DNA from: Spirodela intermedia
Taxonomy: Eukaryota > Streptophyta > Magnoliopsida > Alismatales > Araceae
Assembly: GCA_902729315.2 (NCBI GenBank)
Contig: LR746275.1
Location: forward strand, 2,450,501-2,514,500
Reading direction: 5' to 3'
Length of the DNA: 64,000 nt
This document shows positions 33,203-45,911 of the stretch, one piece after another (position 1 is the first letter of the stretch; the number at the start of each line of letters is the position of its first letter). A program made the translations under genes and the position numbers. Under the pieces are notes generated by a model. It saw only the letters and a list, made by a program, of their open reading frames with translations, searched no databases and had not been told where the DNA came from.

Positions 33203-36200
33203 ATGCAGGCTGCTGCATCCCTCTCCCTCGCGTCCTCTCCCTCATCCGCCACCGCCTCCAGATCCGCTCGATTTGCGGAGTATTCAGGCTCGGACGCTTT
33301 CCTGAGACCTTTTTCGTCACTAAGGCTCTGCGGCCTCAGAAGGGAGGTCCTCGCGTCCCGCTTTCTCCACCGCCATTGGTCGAGCAGAACCGCTCTGTCC
33401 TGCGCTCGGAGACCGCCAAGGAAGGTATCCGCGGCGGCTACTGACAACGGAGGCGCCGCCAAGGGCTTCGACTACGACCTCGTAATTATCGGAGCCGGTG
33501 TTGGCGGCCATGGAGCTGCGATCCACGCAGTCGAGAGGGTATGACTTACGTCCCTGTGCTCACTGGACTCGGCTGGCTTCCGGTTTTTCTGTTTCGTTGT
33601 TGTAGATTGCACGTTTCTGAACTGTTTGATCAGATACCTGGTATCCTCGGATAATCTACTGTCATTAATTAACTAGTTTTCGTGGAATGAACACAATTTC
33701 TTTGTGCAGCCAACTACACCCGCTATGTAGCCCATACATACAGTTACACGAAAAAAGTGTATCTACATGTTAATTATAAACGTACGTGTTTCTCGAAGAA
33801 TTTTTCAAGGTTTTCCGATCAGGGTTGGTTGTTTTGTGCAGACTATTGTTTGTCTCCCCATCTTAATGAGAATTACTTTATTTCTGGATCGACTGAAGAC
33901 ATGGGAATGATTAAGAAATCAAAGGACACGTTTTTATTACAGGAAAATATATGACCATGCAGATGGTTGGCAGATTCAAATTGATCTGCCATTAAAAATG
34001 TTTTGTAATTTTTTTGAATGTTCCCTGCACACATTGTGCACTGAGATAAAAAAGAAGAACACCAAGATATTTGCTATTAAAGGATCCAGAAATTTTTAAT
34101 CGTTTTGATTCACTTTGGACAAAAGGTGGATTACATCAGAAGACCATCATGGAACAATGTATGTTGCTTTCAACGAGCTCCATTTCAAGATTTGAAAAGA
34201 CGGGTAGATAGAACCAAGCCAATGTACTCTCATTTCTGTTTAAGGAAAGAAGAACCCGTGGATAATTGAAGAATAGTTATGGACTTCAAGTTTCATGGTG
34301 GTTAATGAAAAAAAGAGATTTTGTTGCTTTAAAAATGATAACATGTTCCCGCTAGTACAAAATATTTTTAGTCATTTAAGTAGTTGCTGAGATGACCTCG
34401 TACTTGCCTTTAGATCAAATATGAACCATTAGTCAATAACTACTGGGTTAATATATCTTGTAGTTGGCAGATTAAAATAGATATATTATAAAACATCAAT
34501 GGAGGAGAGGAAAGCTATACATATATTTTCTCAGAGTAAACTCAGGTGATGGTTTTTTGGGTGAAACAGGGAACTTAGCTCAGGAATGGGGTCTAGTATT
34601 GAGAAAAAAATGAGGATAAATACATTATACTATGTATGTAAAGCCGAGCACTGTGTATATTAATCGATTATTCTCAGCGTTCAGACTGATGTCGATTGGT
34701 GCTAGCCAGATTGTCAGCTCGGAAAATAAAAAAGATTTCAGAACATACACTCTGGGTTATCCTAACCTGATTAGAGTCCAGTTCGTGTTTCAGAACACCT
34801 GGGTGATTCCGAAGGGGTTGGCACCACTTCAAAGAATGTTGTCTCATGAGGCTATGCAAAACATTGTACAAATATGCACTCCAGAAGTGACTTTTAACAT
34901 AGTGGCCATGTTGGCCCTACATTTCCGATTTCCTCAGCTTGCCATTCTAGCCACCATGCCCACGTAAGATCTACCAACAATCTAATCTTTCTGACCTCTT
35001 ATGGCCTTTCCTAAGCTTTCTTCATTAGAATTATACGGCATACAAGTGAAGATTTACGGGAAGATGTCTAGCTTTCATCAAAGACTTTGGGATTATGAAC
35101 GTCATTAATATGTGATGCCAATTTAGTCCCGTTCAAGGAATGACCGTACGCTTTCTTTCCATTTGATCTCCTTCACTGTGAAACTGTACGTCCCAATTCA
35201 CGTTGCTGACATGAAAAAAATTACATGTTCTACACACTCCTACATCAATACATTGGCTAATGATTTAAGACTGCTTTCAAATGATATCCTGGGCTATGAA
35301 GGCTTCAATGCTGCTCTCTGTAAGGAAATATGTAGGCTTTGTTCTTGGGCTTATAATCCAGACAAACTTTAGTAATTATGGTGATTCTCACTGATGACAG
35401 ATTGTTAACCTTCATATGTTGACTTGCGTCTTTTTTGAAATCAAAAGCTGGAAAATTATTACTTTGTGTCAAGTGATTCAATCGATATTACCATCATAAC
35501 TGGCTGTCATATGATTTTGATTTTGTGGAGCGTGGTTGTTGCAGGGTCTGAAAACAGCGATTATTGAGGGTGATATTGTTGGTGGAACATGTGTGAACAG
35601 GGGTTGTGTTCCTTCAAAAGCTCTTCTAGCTGTTAGCGGTAGGATGCGTGAACTTCAGAGTGAGCATCATTTGAAGTCCTTAGGTATACAGGTGATGGAT
35701 CTCCTCTCTGCTTATCATATCCCGTCTAGCTTTTATGCTGCCTTTTCCTGTAAGAATATCCTATTTCTCTTCAGGTTTTTTCTTCTTCTTTACTTGGATC
35801 ATTGAACTCATTTTCTTATGCTATTGATGAGGAAATATCCCCATTGCAGTCAATGTTTTCATTTACGAATCATGACTAATGATGGGTGATGACTTTTAGA
35901 GTAAAAAATTCTACCATTGGATGGACAATTGATAAAAAATCGAACCATTCTAGACAGTATTCCGAGATATTTATGCAGTCGTAGTTAGAAAGATAAACGT
36001 GAGAAATACATTGAGCATACATTTACCTGACGAAAAGGTAACTTGAAAAGCTAATCTCCTAACTTTGTCCTGCGTAATTTTTATTATTGACTTCATGAAA
36101 ACCTTGTCCTCCATTATATCATTTTTTATCTTACATTTGTATCTAGTGTGTTAAATAAATAATAACTATGCGATGTAAAGTCCGTTTAGTTCTGTGTGCA

Positions 36201-39200
36201 TCAATGACTGCGGAAGTTCAGAGGTGAAACAAGAAATGACAAAGTAGCATGGCATGCTTAATACGTTTCTTATTTTTCTATCAATTTTTCAACTCGAAGT
36301 TTTTCAAAACGGGGATGTTTGACAAGGCTTTAGTCTTCCATTTCTGATTAACGAGTTTGTTTATCAAACATGATGCAGTAGTGTCATCTGTTGGCTGTAT
36401 CTTATTTCAAGTAGTTCATTAATTACTTCTGCATCTTTCCCTGGGACTCATTTTAATTTTAACTGTCTCTTTCCTGATAAAATGCTGTGCCAATGTTTGA
36501 ATCAAGGTTAATGTTGAGAATGCATCTTTTCTGTAGGCGTGCTTTAGCTGTAAGATTGTAGGTCTGCACTTCATCGTACTTATGAATTTTCTGCCTTCAT
36601 TGACGGGAAAGAAAGTCTGTTACCTAATATTGGGTTCGTCTGAAACCCATTGGTGTATCTGTTTGATCATAATTTTCAACATCACTAGTACATCTCACCT
36701 GATTGTCTTGATCTATAGGTCTCCGCTTCTGGTTATGATAGACAAGCCGTAGCTGATCATGCAAACAATCTAGCTTCAAAGATTCGCGGCAATTTGACCA
36801 ATTCATTGAAAGCTTTAGGAGTGGACATATTAACCGGTGTCGGCACAATTGTGGTTAGTAGTGTGCATTATTTTCTGTACATGTAAATGAAATTTTTATG
36901 CATCAGGACATCTGTTAACAGTTTCCTTTGGCCCCTTATATGTCGTTTTGTTGAGTTTCATCAATCAATCTTGTTCATCATTCTTTTTTGCATGGGTTTC
37001 TTTTTTTCATGGGTTGAAAATGGAAATGAAAAACCAGCAATGTTTGAAGGTTGTGCTTATTGAAGGTTTAATATTAACATATCTTTCCTACTTAAAACAT
37101 ATTTCTTTGTCATTGAACGTCAGTTGATGATGTCACTTTTAAGGTATTTGGTGATTACCTCATGATGTCTTTGAATCAGAATAGATTTATAATTTTCATC
37201 AAAGAACTGATGTACAAAACTCAACATCAGATCTACTGTTGCTAAAACGCCATAGGGTTCGGTTAGTTGCAGAGCAGACTTAACAGTATTAGTTACAAGC
37301 TCAAACTTCATGTCGTAGAACCCCTATGCTTTAGATACAGTAACCGCTTAGTTTTGCAATAGAAAAGTTTCTTATTTTGTAATAAATGCCGTCAATATTA
37401 GCTACACTACATTTATTTTTTCTCTTAAGATTCTTCCATGTTCATAAAATTCCTCTGTTTAGTACACGAATTGGTCATTAGAAAGGCTTCCGTTGTAGAA
37501 GCTTATTTAGGTTTTGTTGGCTATGTACTATTTTCTGCGAGTTATCTTGAAAAAACATTGAAGGAAACAATGGACTATGATGTTTGTCTTCATGGATGAG
37601 TTCAGGGCAAGCAAAAGGTGAAGTATGGAAAGGTTGGGTTCTCCGACACCGAAGTTACTGCCAAAGACATAATAATTGCGACAGGATCTGTCCCCTTTGT
37701 TCCCAAAGGCATCGAAATAGATGGTGATGTCTCGGAGTATATGTATATTTATTTATTTATTTTCGCAACCTTCTTTTGATTGTATCGTCCAGTCTCTGTA
37801 TGACACTTTCGTTACTGAGGTTAGCCATACACTCCAAATGTTTCTAGTGATTTTTATGACATTACTAAATGATACAAGTCTCGGTTTATTTATACAATGA
37901 GAAAGTATGAGTTTGTCTAATTATAATAAAACGAGAATTAGCCTTTCAGTTCCTATACGCAGAGAAAATTTCGCACAGATGAAGGAACCTATTCTAAATA
38001 CTGTCTGATCTATTCTAATATAATTCGTTGTATAGTTATATTGTCTTCTCGCAACCAATGGATTTCTATTCAAGCTCTCTTTTTCTGTATGACATTTCTT
38101 CTGATTCAACGTCATGCTTTGTATGACATCGCTGACCTAATGAAAATTGTCTCACTAGGAACTGGAGACACTTAATAGAGAACATAGAAGAAGAGAAAGG
38201 TTGAGACAATCACCCATTAACAAAGCCTTTTGATGTCCAGATGCGACACACATGGCCATACTGAATCCACTTTTCTCAAAGACGTACCTAATGAAGAGAG
38301 GAGCCACTCCTTCAGATATAAGGAAACAAGGGGTATGTTCCTGGGGGTGCAAAGCCCTGAGAATTTCTCAGATGTACCGAAGAGGGAGATGAGAGAGTGT
38401 TTGGGAAAACAAATCCAACAAACTGTTCTTTATGAGACTTTGCTTGAGTTCCATAGAAATTTGACATAAATGGAGTGCCCTAGAAGATACTTTTGATTGT
38501 ACCTAAACATTTTGTTACATGAGTTGGATCTTCTTTTTCTTCTGCTACTGATCTTCGTTATAAATATTGGGCCAAGTTTTATTTACTTTTTATAGGATGT
38601 TGTCTTAATTCTTAGCACAATTCAAGGCCAAAATTGGTCCCGCATGCTGTTCCCAAAGTATCATCTTGGGAAAAACTCTTGTAATTAAAATCTTTTTTTC
38701 CGATAACTGGATGAATCAGTGTGTCGAATTTCTCCGTTCTAAAATAACAATTTCAGATAAGTGCATGAACCATCTGAATTGAGTCTAAACATTGGAGTCG
38801 AATACTAATAGCTCTTCTAAACATGGCATAATATATCGAATATATTTCAGTTAGATTGTATACGTGGTGTATCTATACAATCTTGTTGTATACGTGGTAA
38901 TAAACATCAATGAGTATTGTTATATTGTTACATTTAGTATTTTCTTTTGAAAATGGATGATAATATTGTTGTGATGGTGATGCTAACAAATGACAGAGTT
39001 TCATTTTCATATTAATTACTTCATTTTTTGTGACAAGTAATGCTTTGGAAGAACTTACTCTTGAATCATGTTGCTTAATTGTCTATACCTTTCAGCATCC
39101 CTTTTTTCTGTTACTGAAACTTTTTATTTTTCAGGTAAAACTGTTTTTACTAGTGATCATGCGCTCAAGCTGGAATGGGTTCCTGATTGGATAGCTATCG

Positions 39201-42200
39201 TTGGAAGTGGTTATATTGGACTAGAATTTAGCGATGTTTACACAGCCCTTGGAAGCGAGGTATCCATTTAGTTTTCCAGTATAATTTACATCTATAGTTT
39301 TCACAAAATGAATAATTCCGATTGTCTATCTTCATCCAGTAGTATCTGCATCTGTCTCGAATCCATTGCTTTAGTTATCAGAAATAAGTACCCTTTATCT
39401 TTCTGTTTATTCTGCTGTTTCTCATTGTGTAGTTTCAAGGCTTATTTATGTTTAAAGATCATATGGGTGATGTAGTTTAGATATTATCATGTCTTTCCGC
39501 TGTATTTATTGATTTCTCCTCCACAGGACGCTTGCATTATCAGTTTCGAAAGGTTTGGTCAGATATGTGCGTTGTAGGCCTCAGAACTCATGGGAAAAAT
39601 CATAGCTATCCCGTTCCACTGAATGTAGTTTAATTTATAATGTTCTAGATTTTCTCCCTAATTCTTCCGTTTTTCCTTGAACTTTAGTTGTGTTCTTTCC
39701 TTCGTTGTTACATTTCGTCCTTCCTGTTATTGAAACCGTACGCTCCCATCAGTTACACACTATGTTTCATAGTCAACCACGTGACAGAGTTGACTGACAA
39801 CTTTCGATCGACTCAGAGTTCTAGAACTCCATCTTCTTTTTGCCTAGAAAATCAGTGGTGGAGGCAGATTTTTGCCTTGTGGTTCCGTCCTCAGTATGTC
39901 TTTCCTCTTGTCTCCTCTTTTTCTGGTCTCTTACGACGAGTTATAACGAATGTGCAGGTTACCTTCATTGAAGCTCTTGATCAGCTAATGCCTGGTTTTG
40001 ATCCTGAGATTGGGAAATTAGCCCAGAGGATTCTCATCAATCCTCGGAAGATCGATTACCATACAGGTGTTTTTGCGAGCAAGGTAATTTCCAAGGGGCA
40101 TCTTCATTCTCTCGTGCTAGTTTCGATTGATGTAACAACAGAGGGTCAACTAGTTGCATTGTTTCTGGTGTTTTAAATAGATCACTCCGGCAAAGGATGG
40201 GAAACCTGTCACAATTGAACTTATTGACGCAAAAACAAAAGCACCAAAGGACACACTTGAGGTACACTTTGATATTCTTGGTTTTTCTTATAACGACTGT
40301 GCATATAGCAGTTACTATTGATGGGGACTTTCTTTAAATCTCTTTTCTTCCTGTAAATAGATGGGCTTTCTTATCAATTGTTTCTATTTCTTGTCTTTGT
40401 GGGTTAAATCAGTGACAACGTAGCTGAGGGTACACCTTGCACTTTTATGGTAGAAAACAATCATGGGACAGGCAGAGAAGGAAGACAATGGAAAATGTTT
40501 AATATATTCTGAAGGCATGTTAACTAACAAAAAGAGATCAGCTGCTCATCGGTGCTACTGAAAAACATTATTTTCCAATCACTTACTAGACAATAAATAT
40601 TTTTCAGTGAGTTGATTTCCATTTATCCAGCCAGAGCATTTGGTCTTTTGTCATACACCTAATGACGGGAGTGAAAACGGAGCGACCCAACATCATTTCA
40701 TATTCTCGTTTAATAGAGGAGTGTCGGGTTACCAGTGTACACATGCCCGCCCTAAAATACAAGTGGACACTCCACCGTTTCCATTAAAAAGAAATGAATG
40801 GCAGATCTAACATCAGCCTAGGGGAAACTCTATAATGCATCTTCAACAAAAGGGCAGATATCTCATTTTGCCTCTGGCTTTGCAAATCCACCAGTTTTCA
40901 ATATATATGTCAAAACTAGTGGTCTTGCTTCTATTCCCTTTTTTTCCTCTCCATCATTTTCTGTAGGAATCTCCTTCACTTATGAAATGGTTCGTAAGAC
41001 TTTATAACTTAATCAGTCTAATTTGCTTCTTCATTTGTCTACTATAGGTGGATGCAGCTCTTATAGCGACTGGAAGGGCTCCATTCACAAAAGGGCTCGG
41101 CTTGGAGAACGTAGTTTCTATGCTAGTTCCAATATGACTGAAGAAAATCGGAATATTTAATTGAAAATTGGTTAACACTAAAACATTTCTCGATTTTTTT
41201 TGCAGATAAATGTTGTGACTGAACGTGGCTTTGTTCCTGTCAATGAGAGGATGCAAGTAATTGATGCGAATGGTAACCTGGTCAGTGATTGTATGAACAA
41301 CACGCTTGCCCTAAATCTAATTTACTCGTTGTTCTATGCGTGAAAACATTATTTAGCACCGCACCCAATGTCTTCTCTTAAACGGATTTACTAGCTGCGG
41401 ATTGAGAGCTAATTCCTCTCTGATTATCCTAGGTGCCTCACGTATACTGCATTGGTGATGCTAATGGCAAACTGATGCTTGCCCATGCCGCTAGTGCACA
41501 AGGCATCTCAGGTAGATCTCACTTTTTCTCTGAAGCAGCAATCTAATGTTCGGACGACAGCTAACTGACTGGATTGTGCCTCCAATCGCTCCTGAAAAAT
41601 AGTTGTCGAGCAAGTTTATGGGAACGACAACGTGCTTAACCATCTGAGCATTCCAGCCGCCTGCTTCACCCATCCTGAAATCAGCATGGTCGGCCTCACA
41701 GAGGTACTTCGCTTCATTTGACTATTATTCATGCTAAAACCTTAAAGAGAATGTGAGCCTCTGTCGTTGTACATCCCATTGCTTCTGAGAATGTGATGCT
41801 AACATTCATACCCTACTCCTGTCTCTTTTCATGGATCTAATCTAGAACGCAGAAACCTTGGTCATTTTCCTTTTCCCTGTTTCATGGTTTCTGGTTTATT
41901 TTCTTACATTAGTCTGGTGTTGATAATGCTGAATCAGGCGCTTTCCATTAGTCCCTGACTCCATTTGGGCATTCAAATTTGCTGCTCCTCCAGCTATTCA
42001 TCTCTTTAAATCCATCGAAGATTTAATTCTTCCTAGCAACATTTTAGAGAAATCATCTCGGCATTGTTGGTAAACTATATATTCATTGTCCGCTTCTAGC
42101 TGTCTCATCAATCACTCCTAAGAAAGGTCGTTTAAGTTAGGGTAGACCCAAAAAAGAAGAAATCGTTAGTAGTTTGTGCACTCTTTAGGTAATTGCCCTT

Positions 42201-42478
42201 TATTATCCTAACTAAAGGTGACTTCTCTATTAATTCTAGAAATTAAGGGATGCTCGTTGACTGATATATGAATTACCGACATCCAAAATTGTAAGGACGC
42301 CTCAGTTGATCGAGGGTAATAATGTTTTTTCATGATTTTCAGAAGTCTTCATGAATTAAATGTCGAGGATTCCTCTTCAAGTCAAACAAGGAAATTAGTG
42401 TTCCAAATGGAAGCAATTCCTCGGATTTGTAGATTACTTTTGACATACTTCTTTGACCATGTTGGATAAAATTTATAG

Positions 42479-42522
<44 letters not shown>

Positions 42523-42678
42523 CATATAAATTATATAGATAGATAGACATATCTGATGATATATATTTTTGGTGTTCATTAGGGACAAGGAAAATTAGTG
42601 TTCCAAATGGAAGCAATTCCTTGGGTTCATAGATTATTTTTGGCATACTTCTTTGACCACGTGGGATAAAATTTATAG

Positions 42679-42728
<50 letters not shown>

Positions 42729-43613
42729 TCTCTCTCTCTCTCCATAGAAATTATAATATATATATTTTGGTGTTATTTTCAGCCTCAAGCGAGAGAGAAG
42801 GCTGAGAAAGAGGGCTTCACCGTCAGTGTAGCTAAGACCAGTTTCAAGGCGAACACCAAAGCTTTAGCAGAAAACGAGGGAGAGGGTCTGGCCAAGGTAA
42901 ACCCTTAACCTACAGACCATTGAAATGGCGATCCTTACCACCTATGCTCATATCTCTATCCGTTGTTATGTTAACCCTTACCTCCACCAAGGATCCAGTC
43001 AGAGCTCTGATTCTCTCCCAACATAAACAAGAGGAAACCCTAGTCCTCTTGTTTTTTGAAGATTCCTATAGTTTTTTCCGATCATTAAACTATGATATTA
43101 TGTTGTTCTAGATGATCTACAGACCAGACACTGGGGAGATCCTCGGAGTTCACATATTAGGGCTGCATGCTGCAGACCTCATCCATGAGGCATCCAACGC
43201 GATGGCCCTGGGGACGCCCATCCAGGTGACTTCTTCTCCGACGACCCATAATAGTATTAGTTTATCTCTCTCCCTGAACCCATCAGATTTAGTTAAATGG
43301 ATTCGAATATGATATCCTGCAGGACATCAAGTTTGCGGTGCATGCCCATCCGACCTTATCTGAAGTGCTTGATGAACTCTTCAAATCTGCCAAGGTAATG
43401 CCCCATTCAGATCTTATTGCATCAATCGTCGATTTGTCTTCGTTGGCACATGCATGGCTGCTCTCTCTCTCTCACTCTCTCTCTCTCTCAAGCTGGGTGT
43501 GTTGTGCCTATTTGGGGTCTAAGATCATATGGGTCCAGCTGGAAAGCCTGGAGGCTTTTTCTTTGTCATGCGGGAGTCAGTTCTCTCTCTATCTCTGTGT
43601 CTCCAGAAAGGGA

Positions 43614-43658
<45 letters not shown>

Positions 43659-43886
43659 TTGGAACTATTTGGACCCAGGATCCAAATGAGTCCAGGCCGG
43701 AAGAGTCCTTTTTCCCACAGAAAGGCCACACACAGGAGGCTCTCTCTCTCTCTATCTCTCTCTCTCTTTCTGAATCGACGGCGCCCGACAAATTTATTTA
43801 TGCATTAACGACCGAGATCTGTGTCTCTGCTCCATCAGGTTGATATCGGCACCTCTCACGCCGTCACCGAGCCGGTCCCGGTCTAG
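33203..43886 (+). CDS. LPD1: Dihydrolipoyl dehydrogenase, plastidial (E3 of plastid pyruvate dehydrogenase)
   Basis: Fifteen exons: 33203-33538, 35545-35691, 36719-36853, 37606-37723, 39135-39259, 39958-40083, 40181-40261, 41048-41110, 41206-41280, 41433-41511, 41603-41703, 42783-42896, 43112-43225, 43323-43394 and 43839-43886. All junctions are GT-AG and the frame closes to 577 residues, close to the roughly 570 of Arabidopsis LPD1. A Ser/Arg-rich transit peptide covers about the first 75 residues. FAD motif GAGVGG at 97-102; redox disulphide C128/C133 in [16 protein letters not shown] motif [13 protein letters not shown]-ribose motif [17 protein letters not shown]; catalytic HAHPTLSE in exon 14. 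All key residues are intact. The enzyme reoxidises lipoamide with NAD in the plastid pyruvate dehydrogenase complex, feeding acetyl-CoA to fatty acid synthesis. Introns 1 and 4 exceed 1.4 kb and may hold TE remnants; introns 11 and 14 carry long CT/GA tracts. Confidence 0.95.
42387..42742. repeat. Tandem duplication ending in CT microsatellites, intron 11 of LPD1
   Basis: A unit of about 200 bases is repeated. Both copies contain AATTAGTGTTCCAAATGGAA, GCAATTCCT, GGCATACTTCTTTGACCA-like sequence and GGATAAAATTTATAGCTC, then a CT tract (42481-42520 and 42682-42742). The copies differ by a few substitutions. Confidence 0.9.
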
Positions 43887-44802
43887 GCCAACTGACCCAA
43901 CTTGACCTCGAGGATCTTCGGCTTCGTTGGGGGAGAACCGAGGAGTCGACTGGGCCCACCATCGAGATCCTGGAGTGAGTGCGGCGGGCGTTGACCGTGC
44001 GGGTCAGACACACTGAGCCCCTCCCTGTCTCATGCCTTCGTCTCGATGCCTCCGACGCTGAGATACCCCGCTGGCACATTTTTGTTTCCAGTTTTGAATC
44101 GTTTACTTCTCTTCGCCAGAATTCGTGTTCAGATCAGTTGTCAAAAGCCCAGGGAACCCTTTTCTCTCTCCTCCGCAATCCACGCCACCCACCGCTCTAG
44201 TCTTCCCAAGCCGAGACAAACCGCCGTCGAGATGGCTCACGTTTGTCCACGCAGTTGACTTTCCACCGTGGTTGCGTGTGAGCGCCCGCTGACTACCGCG
44301 TCCCCCGACGCCCAATCCGGACACTCGGGCCTTCAAAGGCTTTCGTCGTGTGAGCTCGTGAACCTTCTTCCACTGACCGTCAGCGGATGCCACCATACAG
44401 CAGGCGGCCTCTCCGAATACAGGCAGAGATTAGACATTCTGCTATCCACGTGGCATATCTAGACAACGATATACGTGGACTGCGAGTGCAGAGGAGAGAG
44501 AGAGAGAGAGAGAAGGGGGGGGTTCTGGCTGCCACAGAAGCACCGTTTGCCGTCGTCAACCATCGTGGAAGCTGAGAAAGAGATGAAAGGAGTTAAGAAA
44601 GTGCCCATCTGCCACTGCCCAGCATCTTAAACAACGGTCGATTAAAATTTCCATTTTGATATGGTTAGTCTGAGACATCGGATGAGCTGACCAATTCAAG
44701 TTCGGGTCCAGATCACTGTGGGCTGAGCGATCCCGAACTGGCACCCCAAGCCTACCCTAACCGGGTATCCATCTGGGTTGCGTGGAGTGTGTCCGTAGAA
44801 GA

Positions 44803-44971
44803 GGTCAACGCTAACTCCCCTCACCGAGTCAAAAGGGAGCCCAGTCCTAAGCGCGTGCAGTTTGCGGATTTCGTACCAGAGTTGATGGTTTAGGCAATGG
44901 ATAAAGTGTTGCGGTACGCGGTTGACCGATTATGAACTCTCCTGTCATCGATGAAATGAAAGAATAGTCAA
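44803..44971 (+). promoter_or_regulatory. W-box cluster upstream of PADRE-domain gene
   Basis: WRKY-type cores occur at 44803-44808 (GGTCAA), 44827-44832 (AGTCAA), 44922-44927 (TTGACC) and 44966-44971 (AGTCAA), about 350-520 bases upstream of the ATG at 45324. The family is stress-induced, which fits, but four short motifs in 170 bases are weak evidence on their own. Confidence 0.35.
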
Positions 44972-44988
44972 CCGAACCCACTAAGCCA

Positions 44989-45000
<12 letters not shown>

Positions 45001-45072
<72 letters not shown>
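45001..45072. repeat. (CT)n microsatellite
   Basis: Perfect CT tract of about 70 bases, 250 bases upstream of the PADRE gene. Confidence 0.95.
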
Positions 45073-45075
<3 letters not shown>

Positions 45076-45323
45076 CTCGGCTTGATTAATTCAGAAACCA
45101 AATCACCATTTTCTTCTCTGCTAAGGACGGAATCGAATCGCCCTTCCGAACGTCTTCTTCTTCGATATTTAAGAAGCGGGTCGCCTCTAAGCCGTCTGAA
45201 CCCATGAACCCATTCAAAGCTCAGACCCCTTCACCCCATAAGTAACTCTGTGCGGTGCGAGCCCGCCACACACGATCCCTACCGCCATATCCGCCTTTCC
45301 GTCCGTCCCTCCATCCCTCCTCC

Positions 45324-45911
45324 ATGGGGAACTACTCCTCCCGAAGAAGATCCGCCGCCGCCGCCGCAGCAGCCGGCGGAAAGATCATCCTCGCCGACGG
45401 CAAAGTCGAGAGGGCCGCTCCCTCGACGACAGTGGGGGAGCTCATGCTCGAGCACGCCCAGCAGTTCGTCGTCGACTTCCAGTCCCTCCTCACCGGCGGC
45501 AAAGCCACAGCTCTCCCCGCAGACCGTCAGCTCTCTCCCCACGGCGTCTACGTGATGGCCCCCATGAAAGCAGGCAAGTCGCCGGCGCTGTCCTCCGCCG
45601 AGGCCCGAGAAGAGCTCTCCAGAGTCCGCTCCATCTTGAAGTCTTCCTCTTCCTCTTCCTCTTTCTCTTCCTCCTCCCTTCTCTGCTGGTACGTTCTCTC
45701 CTCCGGGAAGAGCGCGATTCGGCCGGCCGCCGGCGGCGAGCTCGCGTCCAAGGTGCCTTCAGGAACCTTAAAGTCGCCGGAGATTCCACCGGTCTTCGCC
45801 GGCGAGTCGCCAGAGTTTCTCGCCCGGCAGGTTTCCTGCAAGGGATGGAAGCCGAGCCTCTACACCATCGAGGAGAGGAAGCTGAAGAAGGACCCCCACT
45901 GGCTGTTCTGA
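45324..45911 (+). CDS. PADRE (DUF4228) domain protein
   Basis: A single GC-rich exon of 195 residues. The ATG at 45324 gives MGNYSSRRRS, the family's usual MGN start with a probable N-myristoylation glycine. The conserved segments are all visible: KIILADGKVERAAPSTTVGE, LMLEHAQQFVVDF, a variable linker, YVMAPMKAGKSPALSSAE, a serine-rich disordered region, then the C-terminal LARQVSCKGWKPSLYTIEE and ERKLKKDPHWLF. PADRE proteins are plant-specific, partly disordered, and are often induced by pathogens or abiotic stress; their molecular activity is unknown. Upstream W-boxes fit that expression. Family call is secure. Confidence 0.92.
   Translation: MGNYSSRRRSAAAAAAAGGKIILADGKVERAAPSTTVGELMLEHAQQFVVDFQSLLTGGKATALPADRQLSPHGVYVMAPMKAGKSPALSSAEAREELSRVRSILKSSSSSSSFSSSSLLCWYVLSSGKSAIRPAAGGELASKVPSGTLKSPEIPPVFAGESPEFLARQVSCKGWKPSLYTIEERKLKKDPHWLF

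Larger units (their letters stand above)
43887..45323. other. Intergenic region and promoter of the PADRE gene
   Basis: No gene is supported between the LPD1 stop and the next start. A GA tract occurs at about 44493-44512 and a long CT tract at 45001-45072. W-box cores cluster in the right half and are annotated separately. Confidence 0.55.

Noticed and set aside
34620-34970. 111-codon frame in LPD1 intron 1
   Set aside because: Slightly higher GC than the surrounding intron but no recognisable protein; may be an old TE fragment, not supportable.
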